NCBI GenBank assembly: GCA_964550985.1
Contig: CAZKBM010000001.1
Coordinates: forward strand, 62,001 to 126,000
Direction: 5' to 3'
DNA: 64,000 nucleotides
Source of the DNA: JAAYCI01 sp964550985
GTDB lineage: Bacteria; Bacillota; Clostridia; Oscillospirales; Ruminococcaceae
Shown here: positions 36,051-44,652 of the stretch, in pieces
Layout: every line of letters starts with the position of its first letter
Position numbering within the stretch: position 1 is the stretch's first letter
Position numbers and translations under genes: made by a program
Notes under the pieces: model-generated
What the model was told of the DNA's origin: nothing
The model's input: only the letters and a program-made list of their open reading frames with translations
Database searches by the model: none

Positions 36051-36995
36051 ATGAAAGTTCTGTTTACCGGGCTTGGCAGCATTGGCAAACGGCATTTGCG
36101 CAATTTACATGCCATCTGCGCCGAGCAAGGGGGAAACGCCGAGGTAACGGCTTTGCGCTCAAGTTCCGCCCCACTTGCGGCCGATATTGCGCCGCTGGTA
36201 ACGCGCGAAGTGCTGCAGTTGCCAAAAGGCGAAGAATATGACATTGCCTTCATCACCGGCCCCACCCACCTACATGAAGAAGTGCTGAGGATGCTGCGGG
36301 GGAGGGCAGAGACCTTCTTTATCGAAAAACCAATATTTCACCACACAGAGGTAAATTTAGAGGAAGTTGGCCTGGCAAAAGGGCAAAAGGCCTATGTGGC
36401 GGCCCCCATGCGCTGGACAAAGCTGTATATGGAACTGCGCCAGCAGCTCAATGCAATACGGCCCTATTCGGCGCGCTGCATCTGTTCCAGCTACCTGCCG
36501 CTTTGGCGCCCCCAGGTAGATTATCGCAAGGTATATTCGGCCAGCAAGGCCATGGGCGGCGGCGCTGCGCTGGACCTCATCCATGAGTGGGACTACCTCA
36601 TAGACCTTTTTGGTATGCCGGATATCTCCTATTGCATCAAAGGGCATTTTTCAAGCCTGGAAATTGATTCCGACGACCTGGCCGTTTATATTGCCAGGTA
36701 TCCACAATTTGCCTGCGAGGTGCACCTCGACTATTTTGGCAGGCAGGAGCGGCGATGCCTAGAGGTTTTTACGGCGGAGGGAACCATCACGGCCGATTTT
36801 ATTGAGGGCAGCCTGATGACGCCGCAAGGGCTGAACCACTCTTTTAAAGAGCACCCAAATCAGCGCTACCTGCGCGAGATGGCCTACTTTTTATCCTATG
36901 CGCGGGGCAACGAGGAAATCAACGAAAACAGCCCCCAGCGGGCCTTGCAGGTATTAAAAATTGTACAGGGGGAACCGGTATGGCAAGCCGAGTGA
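36051..36995 (+). CDS. Gfo/Idh/MocA-family oxidoreductase, second copy
   Basis: This 314-residue protein has GLGSIGKRHLRNL (7-19), TGPTHLHEE, and a FIEKPIF segment that retains the catalytic EKP lysine. It differs from the preceding Gfo/Idh gene in this motif, so the two probably have different jobs. ATG 36051 follows an AAGAGGG site; the 116-base gap holds an 8-bp hairpin at 36013-36035 just before that site. It overlaps legF by 16 bases. Confidence 0.78.
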   Translation: MKVLFTGLGSIGKRHLRNLHAICAEQGGNAEVTALRSSSAPLAADIAPLVTREVLQLPKGEEYDIAFITGPTHLHEEVLRMLRGRAETFFIEKPIFHHTEVNLEEVGLAKGQKAYVAAPMRWTKLYMELRQQLNAIRPYSARCICSSYLPLWRPQVDYRKVYSASKAMGGGAALDLIHEWDYLIDLFGMPDISYCIKGHFSSLEIDSDDLAVYIARYPQFACEVHLDYFGRQERRCLEVFTAEGTITADFIEGSLMTPQGLNHSFKEHPNQRYLREMAYFLSYARGNEEINENSPQRALQVLKIVQGEPVWQAE

Positions 36996-37741
36996 TGCTA
37001 ACCATTTGCGGCCGCGCGGGCAGCAAGGGTTTTAAAAACAAAAATTTGAAAACTTTTTGTGGCAAGCCGCTGGTTCACTACAGCCTTTCGGCCGCCGAAC
37101 TGTTTAAAAAGCTGCGGCCAGATTTGACGGTGGATTTGGTGCTGAACACCGATAGCGGGCTGCTGCGTGAACTGGTGCAAAGCGCCTACCCAGAGGTGGT
37201 TTGCCTGCCCCGCCCGGCGGCCCTAAGCGGCGATACCGTGCCCAAGATGGCCGTGTTTCAGCACAGCTTGCGCGTGATGGAGGAGCGCCGCGCCGCGCCC
37301 TACGATTTGCACATTGACCTCGATATCACAAGCCCGCTGCGCACAGCGGCCGATATTGCCGCCTGTGTTGAGCGGGCGGAAGCGAGCCCGGAACTGGACG
37401 TGGTGATGAGCGCCGTAAAAAGCCGCCGCAGCCCCTACATGAATATGGCAAAGCGTGAAGACGACCATGTTACACAGGTGATAGCCACCCGCTTTACCGC
37501 CCGCCAGCAGGTGCCCCAGTGCTATGACCTGAATGCCTCCATCTATGTGTTCCGCCGCCGCTTTTTGCTGGAGAATGAGACGGGCTTTTTGTGGGACGGG
37601 AACTGTGATATTGTGGAGATGATGGACACGGCCGTGCTGGACATTGACAGTGAGGAAGATTTTGAACTGATGGAGATTTTGGCGCGGCATTTTTACGCCC
37701 AGTTGCCGCAATATGCCCGCGTGAGAGAGAATATCCGCTAA
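36980..37741 (+). CDS. legF: CMP-legionaminic acid synthase (acylneuraminate cytidylyltransferase)
   Basis: The 253-residue protein has the cytidylyltransferase start TICGRAGSKGFKNKNLKTF with GKPL, then DIDSEED near the end. It should activate the nonulosonic acid with CTP to CMP-Leg, the donor for transfer to the surface glycan or protein. It starts inside the preceding oxidoreductase gene with a GGGGA site about 7 bases upstream. CMP-sialic acid synthase cannot be excluded by sequence alone, but the pathway context points to legionaminic acid. Confidence 0.87.
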   Translation: MASRVMLTICGRAGSKGFKNKNLKTFCGKPLVHYSLSAAELFKKLRPDLTVDLVLNTDSGLLRELVQSAYPEVVCLPRPAALSGDTVPKMAVFQHSLRVMEERRAAPYDLHIDLDITSPLRTAADIAACVERAEASPELDVVMSAVKSRRSPYMNMAKREDDHVTQVIATRFTARQQVPQCYDLNASIYVFRRRFLLENETGFLWDGNCDIVEMMDTAVLDIDSEEDFELMEILARHFYAQLPQYARVRENIR

Positions 37742-37797
37742 ACCCGGCGGCCCATGGGCCGCCGCGGGAATGCCCCAAACACAAAGGAGTGTGGCCA

Positions 37798-38775
37798 ATG
37801 GCAAAGTACGACATTGTAAGCCTGGGGGAAAGCCTTTTGGATTTTGTGATGCTGAAGGGCAAACCAGACGCAAAGATAAGCCTTGAAGGGAACGCCGGGG
37901 GCGCGCCCGCCAACGTGCTGGCGGCCGCGGCAAAACTGGGCCGTAAAACCGCCTATATCAGCCGCGTAGGGGCCGACCCCTTCGGGGAATTTTTCATCGA
38001 CCGCTTAGCCGAAACCGGCGTGGATGTAAGCGGCATAGTAAAAGGCCCCGAGCCCACCACCCTGGCTATGGTGGCGCTGGATAAACGCGGCGACCGCTCT
38101 TTTCGCTTTTATAGGGGCGAGACCGCCGATGTGATGTTAAAAGAGAGTGAAGTGCGGATGGAACTGGTCACGGCGGGGCGGGTGTTCCATTTTGGCACCC
38201 TCTCCATGGCGGCCGAGCCGGTGTATTCGGCCACCATAAGCGCCGTGAAAAAAGCGCGGGAGGCTGGGGCGGCCATCTCGTTTGACCCGAACTACCGCCC
38301 GGTGCTGTGGAAGGACGAAAAAAGTGCCGTGGCCGTGATGGAAGAGGGGATAGCCCTGGCCGACTATGTGAAGGTGAGCGAGGAGGAAGCCGAGATGCTG
38401 ACCGGGGAAAAAGACCCCGAAAAGGCCGCCCTGCAACTGCTCACGAAATATGACCTCCATTTTGTGGTGGTGACGCTGGGCCCCAAAGGCTGTGTGGGCC
38501 TTTCACCCAAGGCCCGTGTGCGGATGCCAACCTTTGACCTGCCCACGGTGGACACCACCGGCGCAGGCGATGCCTTTTGGGGGGCGGCGCTGCACCGCCT
38601 GCTGGCCTACCGCGGCAGCGGCGGGGTGGAGGAAAAGGCCATGGGCGAACTGTTAAAATACGCCAATGCCGCGGGCAGCCTGGTAACCACCCAGTATGGC
38701 GCAGTGCCCGCCCTTGCCACCGAGGAACAAATTTTGCGCTGTGTAGAGAAAGAACGCTTTTTACAGGTGGAGTAG
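37798..38775 (+). CDS. PfkB-family carbohydrate kinase (fructokinase-like)
   Basis: The 325-residue ribokinase-like protein has the N-terminal GGAPANVLAAAAKLG motif and the C-terminal DTTGAGDAFWGA signature with the catalytic base Asp. Substrate may be fructose or another free sugar. A 9-bp perfect palindrome hairpin lies at 37745-37764, between legF and this gene. ATG 37798 has AAAGGAG 8 bases upstream and is preferred over GTG 37789. It could phosphorylate a precursor for the amino-sugar pathway, but this is not shown. Confidence 0.86.
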   Translation: MAKYDIVSLGESLLDFVMLKGKPDAKISLEGNAGGAPANVLAAAAKLGRKTAYISRVGADPFGEFFIDRLAETGVDVSGIVKGPEPTTLAMVALDKRGDRSFRFYRGETADVMLKESEVRMELVTAGRVFHFGTLSMAAEPVYSATISAVKKAREAGAAISFDPNYRPVLWKDEKSAVAVMEEGIALADYVKVSEEEAEMLTGEKDPEKAALQLLTKYDLHFVVVTLGPKGCVGLSPKARVRMPTFDLPTVDTTGAGDAFWGAALHRLLAYRGSGGVEEKAMGELLKYANAAGSLVTTQYGAVPALATEEQILRCVEKERFLQVE

Positions 38776-38857
38776 CTCCCCGCGCTTTCCCCGCTTTTGG
38801 CACAAGGGCGGATGGGCCCGGGCCACCTGCCAAATTTTGTAGGGAGGTGCGCGGCGT

Positions 38858-39958
38858 ATGGAATACGGGCTTTACCTGCACATCCCCTACTGCCAAAGCC
38901 GTTGCCGCTATTGCAACTTTCATTCGGCCGCCCCCTTTACCGCCGTGCCACAACCCTATGTGGAGGCCCTGCTGCGAGCACTGGAAGAATACCGCCCGCG
39001 CAAAGAGGACGGCAGCCCTCTTGCCCCTGTTACGGTTTACTTTGGCGGGGGTACGCCGGGGCTGCTAAGCCAGGGGCAGGTGCAAAGCCTGCTTGCCGCC
39101 GCGGCCCCCGCCCCCGAAGCCGAAATTACCCTGGAGGTGAACCCCGGCGGGGATGATATTGCAAAGAAGCTTTTGGGCTTTCGCCGCGCGGGGGTAAACC
39201 GCCTTTCGTTTGGGGTGCAAACCGCGCAGGACGCCGCACTGCGGCGGCTGGGCCGCCCGCATACGGCAGAGGATGCACGTCTGGCTCTCCGCGCGGCGCG
39301 CAGTGCGGGCTTTGGCAATGTTTCGGGCGATATCATGCTGGCATTGCCCGGCTATACCCGCAGGGCTTTTGACGAGACCCTGACGCTGCTGGCCGAAGAA
39401 GGGGCCAGCCATATTTCGGCCTACCTGCTAAAAATAGAGCCGGAAACCCCTTTTGGAAAAGCCCCGCCCCAAGACCTGCCCACAGAGGACGCCGCAGCGG
39501 ATTTTTACCTCTATGCGGCCGAACGTCTGGAGGCCTTTGGTTACCACCGCTACGAGATTTCCAATTTTGCAAAACCCGGCTGCCAAAGCCGCCACAATTT
39601 ACTGTATTGGAACTGTGAGGAGTATCTGGGCCTGGGCCCGGCGGCACACTCCTGCCTTGGCGGGCGGCGGTTTTCCTTCCCGGCCAATACGCCCGCGTTT
39701 ATAGAGGGCAGGGCCCCCTTGCAAGAGGAGGGAAAGGCCGACGCCGAGGATTACCTGATGCTGCGGCTGCGGCTGGAAGAGGGCCTTTGGGAGGATGAGT
39801 GGCAGAGGCGCTTTGGCGGATGTTTCACACCCGCCCAAACCGTACAGATGCAAAACCTGGCAAAGCGTGGCCTTGTGCGCAAAACTCCGCGCGGCTGGGC
39901 GCTAAGCGGCCAGGGCTTGCTTGTGCAAAACCAAATTTTGGCCAGTTTGCTTGAATAA
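38858..39958 (+). CDS. hemW: Radical SAM heme chaperone/coproporphyrinogen oxidase-like protein HemW
   Basis: The 366-residue protein has the HemW/HemN-type cluster motif CQSRCRYC (C12, C16, C19; CxxxCxxC), YFGGGTPGLL, and RLSFGVQTAQDAALRRLGR. HemW-type proteins lack the HemN-specific extra cysteine and bind heme as chaperones. It is a conserved housekeeping gene and is not part of the glycan pathway; it marks a chromosomal anchor. AGGGAGG precedes the ATG. Confidence 0.9.
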   Translation: MEYGLYLHIPYCQSRCRYCNFHSAAPFTAVPQPYVEALLRALEEYRPRKEDGSPLAPVTVYFGGGTPGLLSQGQVQSLLAAAAPAPEAEITLEVNPGGDDIAKKLLGFRRAGVNRLSFGVQTAQDAALRRLGRPHTAEDARLALRAARSAGFGNVSGDIMLALPGYTRRAFDETLTLLAEEGASHISAYLLKIEPETPFGKAPPQDLPTEDAAADFYLYAAERLEAFGYHRYEISNFAKPGCQSRHNLLYWNCEEYLGLGPAAHSCLGGRRFSFPANTPAFIEGRAPLQEEGKADAEDYLMLRLRLEEGLWEDEWQRRFGGCFTPAQTVQMQNLAKRGLVRKTPRGWALSGQGLLVQNQILASLLE

Positions 39959-39976
39959 AAGGAGGCAGAAAATCTT

Positions 39977-40444
39977 ATGCAAAAAATAGCAGTGCTGTAT
40001 TACAGCTATACGGGCAGTACCCGCAAATTGGCCCAAGACCTTGCCCGTGCCCTTACTGAAAGCGGCAGGGAGGTAGAGCTGTTTGAGGTAAAAGACCAAA
40101 AGCGCCCGGCGGCCATAAAGGCGTACACGGCGGGCTGCTTTAACGCAAGGCGTATGCACCCGGCTAAGGTGCAGCCCATCGGGGCCAATTTAGCGGTTTG
40201 CGACGCCATTGTGCTGCTGGCCCCCATCTGGTGGGGGCACCCTGCGCCGCCCTTTAACAACATGGTGGCCGCCCTGCCGCAGGGCAAAAAAGTGGAGGTG
40301 TGGGCGGTTTCGGCCAGTGGAACCAGCGCAGCCAAGGAAAAGGTGGCTGCCGGTGTGGAAAAGCAGGGCTGTACCCTGGGCCGCTACCGGGATGTAAAGC
40401 CAAGCTTTGCGCTGGAGAACCTGGGTGTGGATTTGGAACAATAG
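39977..40444 (+). CDS. Flavodoxin
   Basis: This 155-residue protein starts AVLYYSYTGSTRKLAQDLA, the FMN phosphate-binding loop of flavodoxins, followed by a strand and VLLAPIWWGHPAPP, the flavin-stacking segment. It carries electrons as a low-potential FMN protein. It is 18 bases after hemW, with AAAGGAGG just upstream, so it is probably co-transcribed and might supply electrons to radical SAM enzymes such as HemW or those at 6-8.7 kb, though that is inference. Confidence 0.87.
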   Translation: MQKIAVLYYSYTGSTRKLAQDLARALTESGREVELFEVKDQKRPAAIKAYTAGCFNARRMHPAKVQPIGANLAVCDAIVLLAPIWWGHPAPPFNNMVAALPQGKKVEVWAVSASGTSAAKEKVAAGVEKQGCTLGRYRDVKPSFALENLGVDLEQ

Positions 40445-40473
40445 ACAAAACAGGGCAGTAAATTTTGCCATTC

Positions 40474-40502
40474 TTTACAAAGCATCCTCTGCCAGATATA
40501 AT
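40474..40502 (+). promoter_or_regulatory. Predicted promoter of the MBOAT/SGNH/flippase group
   Basis: TTTACA at 40474-40479, 17-base spacer, perfect TATAAT at 40497-40502. It starts a new unit after the flavodoxin gene, about 119 bases before the preferred ATG at 40621. Confidence 0.7.
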
Positions 40503-40620
40503 GATAGTGTATAGGCGGGGCGGTATATACAGCTTGTAAACGGTGCTGTGCCCCCGGCCAAAACTTTGAGAAAGACCGAGTGACCCCATGCCGTTTGCCC
40601 CCATTTTAGAAAGCTGGAAG

Positions 40621-42165
40621 ATGAGTTTCCAGTCAGTACACTTTCTCCTGTTCCTACCCATTGCGGCCGGGGCCTATTTTGTGTTACCCGCCCGCCTGCG
40701 CCGCCTCTGGCTATTGGTTGCCAGCTACTACTTTTACTTTTTTGCCGCGCCGCGCTACCTGCCCGTGCTGCTGTGCGGCACGTTGTTTTCCTATGGGGCG
40801 GCGCGGGGCATTGCGGCGGCAAAAAGCCAAAGGAGCAAACGCGTTTTTTTACTGCTGGGTGTTTTGGGGCTGGTGGCGGCCCTTTCGTTTTTTAAGTACA
40901 ACGCCGCCTACGAGGCGCTTTTGCAGCCGGTTTTTACGGCGCTTGGGCAACAGTATAACGGGGGCTATTTTGTAACGGCCTTGGCGCTTGGCATCAGTTT
41001 TTACACCTTTATGGCCCTGGGCTACCTCATTGATTTATACCGGGGCGATGTGGAACTGGAAAAGAGCCTTTTGGGCCACGCGCTGTTTTTGGGCTTTTTT
41101 CCGTCGGTTACCTCGGGGCCCATCTCCCGCGCGGGAGATTTAATGCCCCAACTGCGCGATACCTCCCGCCGCTTTAGCGCCCAAAACTGGGCGGATGGGC
41201 TGCGCCTGATGGCCGTTGGCTTTTTTAAAAAATTGGCCGTGGCCGACACCCTGGCCCTGTTTGTAAACGCCGTGTATGGCGACCTTGCCGCCTACAGCGG
41301 CCTTACCCTAAGCCTTGCGGCGGCAGGGTTTGCGCTACAACTCTATTTCGATTTTTCGGGCTATACCGATATCGCCCTGGGGGTGGCGCAGCTTTTTGGT
41401 ATCAAGTTAAAGCAAAACTTCAACACCCCGTTTTTTGCCACAAATTATTCGGGCTTTTGGGCCCGCTGGCACATCAGCCTCTCCTCCTGGTTGCAGGACT
41501 ATATTTTTACCCCCCTGGTGTGGAGCCGCTGGACAGAAAAAATCCCCTATTTTGGCAAAAAGGTCACAAAGCCGCCCATGCTTTCGCCCATTGCGGCGGT
41601 ATTTATTGTGTCTGGCCTATGGCATGGCGATACTTTGTGTTTTTTGGTGTGGGGTGTGTTGCAGGCTGCCTTCCGCATTGGGGAGGAACTTTTGCACCGC
41701 CGTTTGGGCAAGCCCAAAAAACACCCGCCCTTTTGGCAGCGCTTTGGCAAAACCGCCCTGGTGCTGGTGCTTTGGGTGGAAAGTTTGGTCTTTTTCCGGG
41801 TGGGCATTTCGCCGGGCGGCCAGGTGGGCGAGGCCGCCTCGGCCCTGTGGCGGCAGTTTGGGGGCTGGTCGCTAAGCCAAACGGGGCGGGATATCTTTGC
41901 CAGCATTGCCGCGGGCTTTTACGGCAAAGGTTTTATGGTGGCGCTGTTCCTCGCCTTTAGCCTTACCTGCACGGCCTTTGCCCTTTGGGCCGATTGGATG
42001 CAGTGCTTCCGCCTGAAAGGCCTGCACCCCGCGCAGGGGCTAAGCCTTTTGCGGCCCGCGCCGCGCTGGGCCTTGTACTTTGTGCTGGTGCTTTGCGGCT
42101 TTGCGGGTTTTATTGCCGGCAGCGGCGGTTTTGGCGGGGCCAGCTTTTTGTATGGGGGGTTTTAG
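40621..42165 (+). CDS. MBOAT-family membrane O-acyltransferase (AlgI-like)
   Basis: The 514-residue protein has about 10-12 transmembrane helices. It contains the MBOAT features FWARWHISLSSWLQDYIFTPLVW and the conserved histidine in GLWHGDT. MBOAT enzymes such as AlgI and DltB move acyl groups across the membrane for O-acylation of exported glycans. The start is taken at ATG 40621 because the family begins MxFxSxxFLxFLP; an earlier ATG at 40588 is possible and neither has a good ribosome site. The SGNH-like protein starts 3 bases after it. Confidence 0.88.
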   Translation: MSFQSVHFLLFLPIAAGAYFVLPARLRRLWLLVASYYFYFFAAPRYLPVLLCGTLFSYGAARGIAAAKSQRSKRVFLLLGVLGLVAALSFFKYNAAYEALLQPVFTALGQQYNGGYFVTALALGISFYTFMALGYLIDLYRGDVELEKSLLGHALFLGFFPSVTSGPISRAGDLMPQLRDTSRRFSAQNWADGLRLMAVGFFKKLAVADTLALFVNAVYGDLAAYSGLTLSLAAAGFALQLYFDFSGYTDIALGVAQLFGIKLKQNFNTPFFATNYSGFWARWHISLSSWLQDYIFTPLVWSRWTEKIPYFGKKVTKPPMLSPIAAVFIVSGLWHGDTLCFLVWGVLQAAFRIGEELLHRRLGKPKKHPPFWQRFGKTALVLVLWVESLVFFRVGISPGGQVGEAASALWRQFGGWSLSQTGRDIFASIAAGFYGKGFMVALFLAFSLTCTAFALWADWMQCFRLKGLHPAQGLSLLRPAPRWALYFVLVLCGFAGFIAGSGGFGGASFLYGGF

Positions 42166-42168
42166 CCC

Positions 42169-43137
42169 ATGAGGAAACTGCTGCGCAGCCTTGCGGTATT
42201 GCTGCTTCCCATACTACTGTATTACGTTTTATTTTTGACTTTTGAGCCAAATAACTTTTTTGGCCTGCGGCGCGAAACCCCCACAGGGGCGGTGTTTGGG
42301 GCGCTGCGCGGCTACCAGCGCAGCCCCACCCCCGGCATACTGCTGGGCGACAGCCGCTTTGCCAATATAGAAAATATGGACGCTTTTGAAAAAACCACCA
42401 AGCTGGCCTTCACAAACCTTGCCTACGGTGGGGCCTCGCTGAAAGAGAGCCTGGACGAACTGGATTATTTGCTGGGTCATTACGATGAGATTGAAAGCGT
42501 GGTGTTTGAACTCTCGTTCTACACCCTCAACCAGAATTATTCGGCAGACCGTTTTGGTTTTATAGAGATGGCCCTTTATAACCCCTTCGTCTACCTCACC
42601 AATTTAAGCTATAACCTGGAGGCCATGCAAAACCTGGTATACTGGTTAGAAGGGCGCACTTTGTATGGCGGCAAGGCCGAAACCCAGAACCCCGCCAATT
42701 ACCGCTTTCAAAGCTGGCAGGCCCCCGGCGGGGAGAGGGTCGAAATCCGCGAGGATATCCTAGCCTACCTGGAAAGCATTGCCGGATATACCCAAAACTG
42801 GCAACTGGATGCAGGAGAGGACGGCCAGTTTGCAAGGCTGTTAAGCACCATCCAGCGCTGTAGCGATGCAGGCATCCGCTTTACAGTGGTGCTGCCGCCC
42901 ATTCATGACGATGTGTTACAGTACGCTGTAAAGGCGAACGGCATCTATGACCAGATGCTGCCGCTGATTGATACGCTGAAAGCCAGCCCCGCTCAGGTGC
43001 TGGACTATGAGATGACAGGCCGCCCCCCCTATGGGGAGGAGATGTGGTTTGACGGTTTCCACCTGGACTATGAGCGGGGGTTGCCCGTGTGGGCAGAACA
43101 GCTGGCAGGGGATATGGCCAAAGGCAGGGGGGCGTAA
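42169..43137 (+). CDS. Membrane-anchored SGNH/AlgX-like protein
   Basis: The 322-residue protein has one N-terminal membrane anchor (about 5-25) and an extracytoplasmic domain. It contains GDSRFANIE in the block I position and WFDGFHLDYE near the C-terminus in the place of the DxxH block, the layout of SGNH-like acetyltransferases/esterases. Paired with the MBOAT gene 3 bases upstream, it most likely accepts the acyl group and transfers it to the glycan. The catalytic serine is Ser in GDSR by analogy. Confidence 0.72.
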   Translation: MRKLLRSLAVLLLPILLYYVLFLTFEPNNFFGLRRETPTGAVFGALRGYQRSPTPGILLGDSRFANIENMDAFEKTTKLAFTNLAYGGASLKESLDELDYLLGHYDEIESVVFELSFYTLNQNYSADRFGFIEMALYNPFVYLTNLSYNLEAMQNLVYWLEGRTLYGGKAETQNPANYRFQSWQAPGGERVEIREDILAYLESIAGYTQNWQLDAGEDGQFARLLSTIQRCSDAGIRFTVVLPPIHDDVLQYAVKANGIYDQMLPLIDTLKASPAQVLDYEMTGRPPYGEEMWFDGFHLDYERGLPVWAEQLAGDMAKGRGA

Positions 43138-43142
43138 AAGAA

Positions 43143-44483
43143 GTGCCGCTGGATTTTTTGATTTTATACGAGCACGTGGTGCGCGAATATGAAAGCCTGG
43201 TGCTGCTGTGCGAGGAACTGCGCCGCCGGGGCTATAGCTGTGAAATTCGCCAACTGCTGGACCGCAAAAAGCTGAAATATTTCACCTGGAAAAAGCCAAA
43301 GGTGCTGGTGGCCAGCAATATGTACGATAACGAAGGGCTGAACAGCCATGTGTACAACAACGTAGGCAGGCTGGATAAGGTGGTAAACCTGCACTGGGAA
43401 CAGATGCTGAGCGATACCCAGGAGGAAGAGGACTGGTTTAATTTTAAGGATAAGGCCAAAAATTGTGTGCAAACCTGTTGGGGAGAGGCCACCCGCAACA
43501 GGCTGCTGGCTCACGGCGTACCCCCCCAAAACGCCCCGGTAACAGGCGCTGTGATGATGGACTTCTTGCGCCCAGAGTTTGCGGGTTATTACAAAAACAA
43601 AGAGGAACTCTGCCACCAGTATGGCCTTAACCCCCAAAAGCCCCTGTGGCTGTATATCTCCAGCTTTGGCTATGCCTCCATGCAAGAGGATGAAGTGCGG
43701 GAACTCAGCGAGATGGCGGGCACCGATTTTTCCGAATTTGCCCGCATAAACCGCGAGAGCATGGACGAAACCCTGCGCTGGTTTGGCCGCTTTTTGGAGG
43801 AAAACCCCGAGGTACAGCTTGTGTACCGCCGCCACCCCAGCGAGTGGAACAGCCAGGCCCTTTGTGAGATGGAGGAAAAATACCCCGGCTTCCATGTGAT
43901 TTTTGCCGAGGGGGTAAAACAGTGGATAAAAGCCGCCGATACCATTGGCATATGGATGAGCACGGCGGTGGCCGAGGTGTATTTTGCGGGCAAGGGCTGC
44001 CATGTGCTGCGGCCCCAGCCCATACCGCACGAGTTTGACCCCGTTATCTACAAAAACGCCGCCTGCATAACGCGCTATGAAGAACTGCAAAAGGCCGCGC
44101 GGGCTGAGGCCCCGCCCTTTCCCATACCACCGGCGGAAATTGAAAGTTATTTTGATAATGGCCCCGCCCCTGCCTACCGCCGTATGGCGAACCTGCTGGA
44201 GGATGTGTTAAAAACCTCCCCGCGGGACAGGCCCTTTGGCCAGGGTTTTACCCCACATTTCAACAAGGTAAAGTTTTTTGCCCTGCTGGGGGTACAGTTT
44301 TTGTATGCCCTGCGGTTTAACCCCATCCACCTAAAAAAAATTGCCCCTGGTTTTGCTGCTTTTGCGGGGCGTATTTACGGCTATGTGGAAAAGGCCCATA
44401 TCTCAAAGGCACAGCGCCTGGCCCTACACCAAAAAATACGCCCCTATGTGCAGGCTATAGCCGCCCAAGAGGGGGAGCCTTAG
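43143..44483 (+). CDS. Surface carbohydrate biosynthesis protein (GT-B-like)
   Basis: The 446-residue protein resembles the surface carbohydrate biosynthesis family, with PLDFLILYEHVVREYES at the start, NMYDNEGLNS, WEQMLSDTQEE, and VYRRHPSEW and MSTAVAEVYFAGKGCHVLRPQP in the C-terminal half, the usual order of GT-B donor-binding residues. Function is not established. The start is probably GTG 43143 after GGGGGG at 43127-43132, because the longer frame overlaps the SGNH gene. Donor and acceptor are unknown. Confidence 0.7.
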   Translation: MPLDFLILYEHVVREYESLVLLCEELRRRGYSCEIRQLLDRKKLKYFTWKKPKVLVASNMYDNEGLNSHVYNNVGRLDKVVNLHWEQMLSDTQEEEDWFNFKDKAKNCVQTCWGEATRNRLLAHGVPPQNAPVTGAVMMDFLRPEFAGYYKNKEELCHQYGLNPQKPLWLYISSFGYASMQEDEVRELSEMAGTDFSEFARINRESMDETLRWFGRFLEENPEVQLVYRRHPSEWNSQALCEMEEKYPGFHVIFAEGVKQWIKAADTIGIWMSTAVAEVYFAGKGCHVLRPQPIPHEFDPVIYKNAACITRYEELQKAARAEAPPFPIPPAEIESYFDNGPAPAYRRMANLLEDVLKTSPRDRPFGQGFTPHFNKVKFFALLGVQFLYALRFNPIHLKKIAPGFAAFAGRIYGYVEKAHISKAQRLALHQKIRPYVQAIAAQEGEP

Positions 44484-44577
44484 GGTCCTTACAGCTTCTT
44501 ACAAAATTGCACGGCAAACTTTTGCCAGAGCTTTACGCAGCGGTTATGTTAAGGGCAAATCCATACGCTACCGGCAT

Positions 44578-44603
44578 TTACAGCATTTGTTCAAATGCTG
44601 TAA
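44578..44603 (+). repeat. 26-base perfect hairpin, possible diverged relative of the dispersed repeat
   Basis: TTACAGCATTTG, a 2-base TT loop and CAAATGCTGTAA form a perfect 12-bp palindrome, with no T-run after it. The part TTTGTTCAAATGCTGTAA resembles the TTTGTTCATTTGCTGTAA core of the dispersed repeat. It fills the gap before the flippase gene. Confidence 0.45.
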
Positions 44604-44652
44604 GCAAAATTTGCATTAAACGTTTCATCAAGGCGGAAGGGAGGGGTAAGGG

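Noticed and set aside
37745..37764. 9-bp palindrome between legF and the PfkB kinase gene as a terminator
   Set aside because: No T-run follows it. It is mentioned with the kinase gene only.
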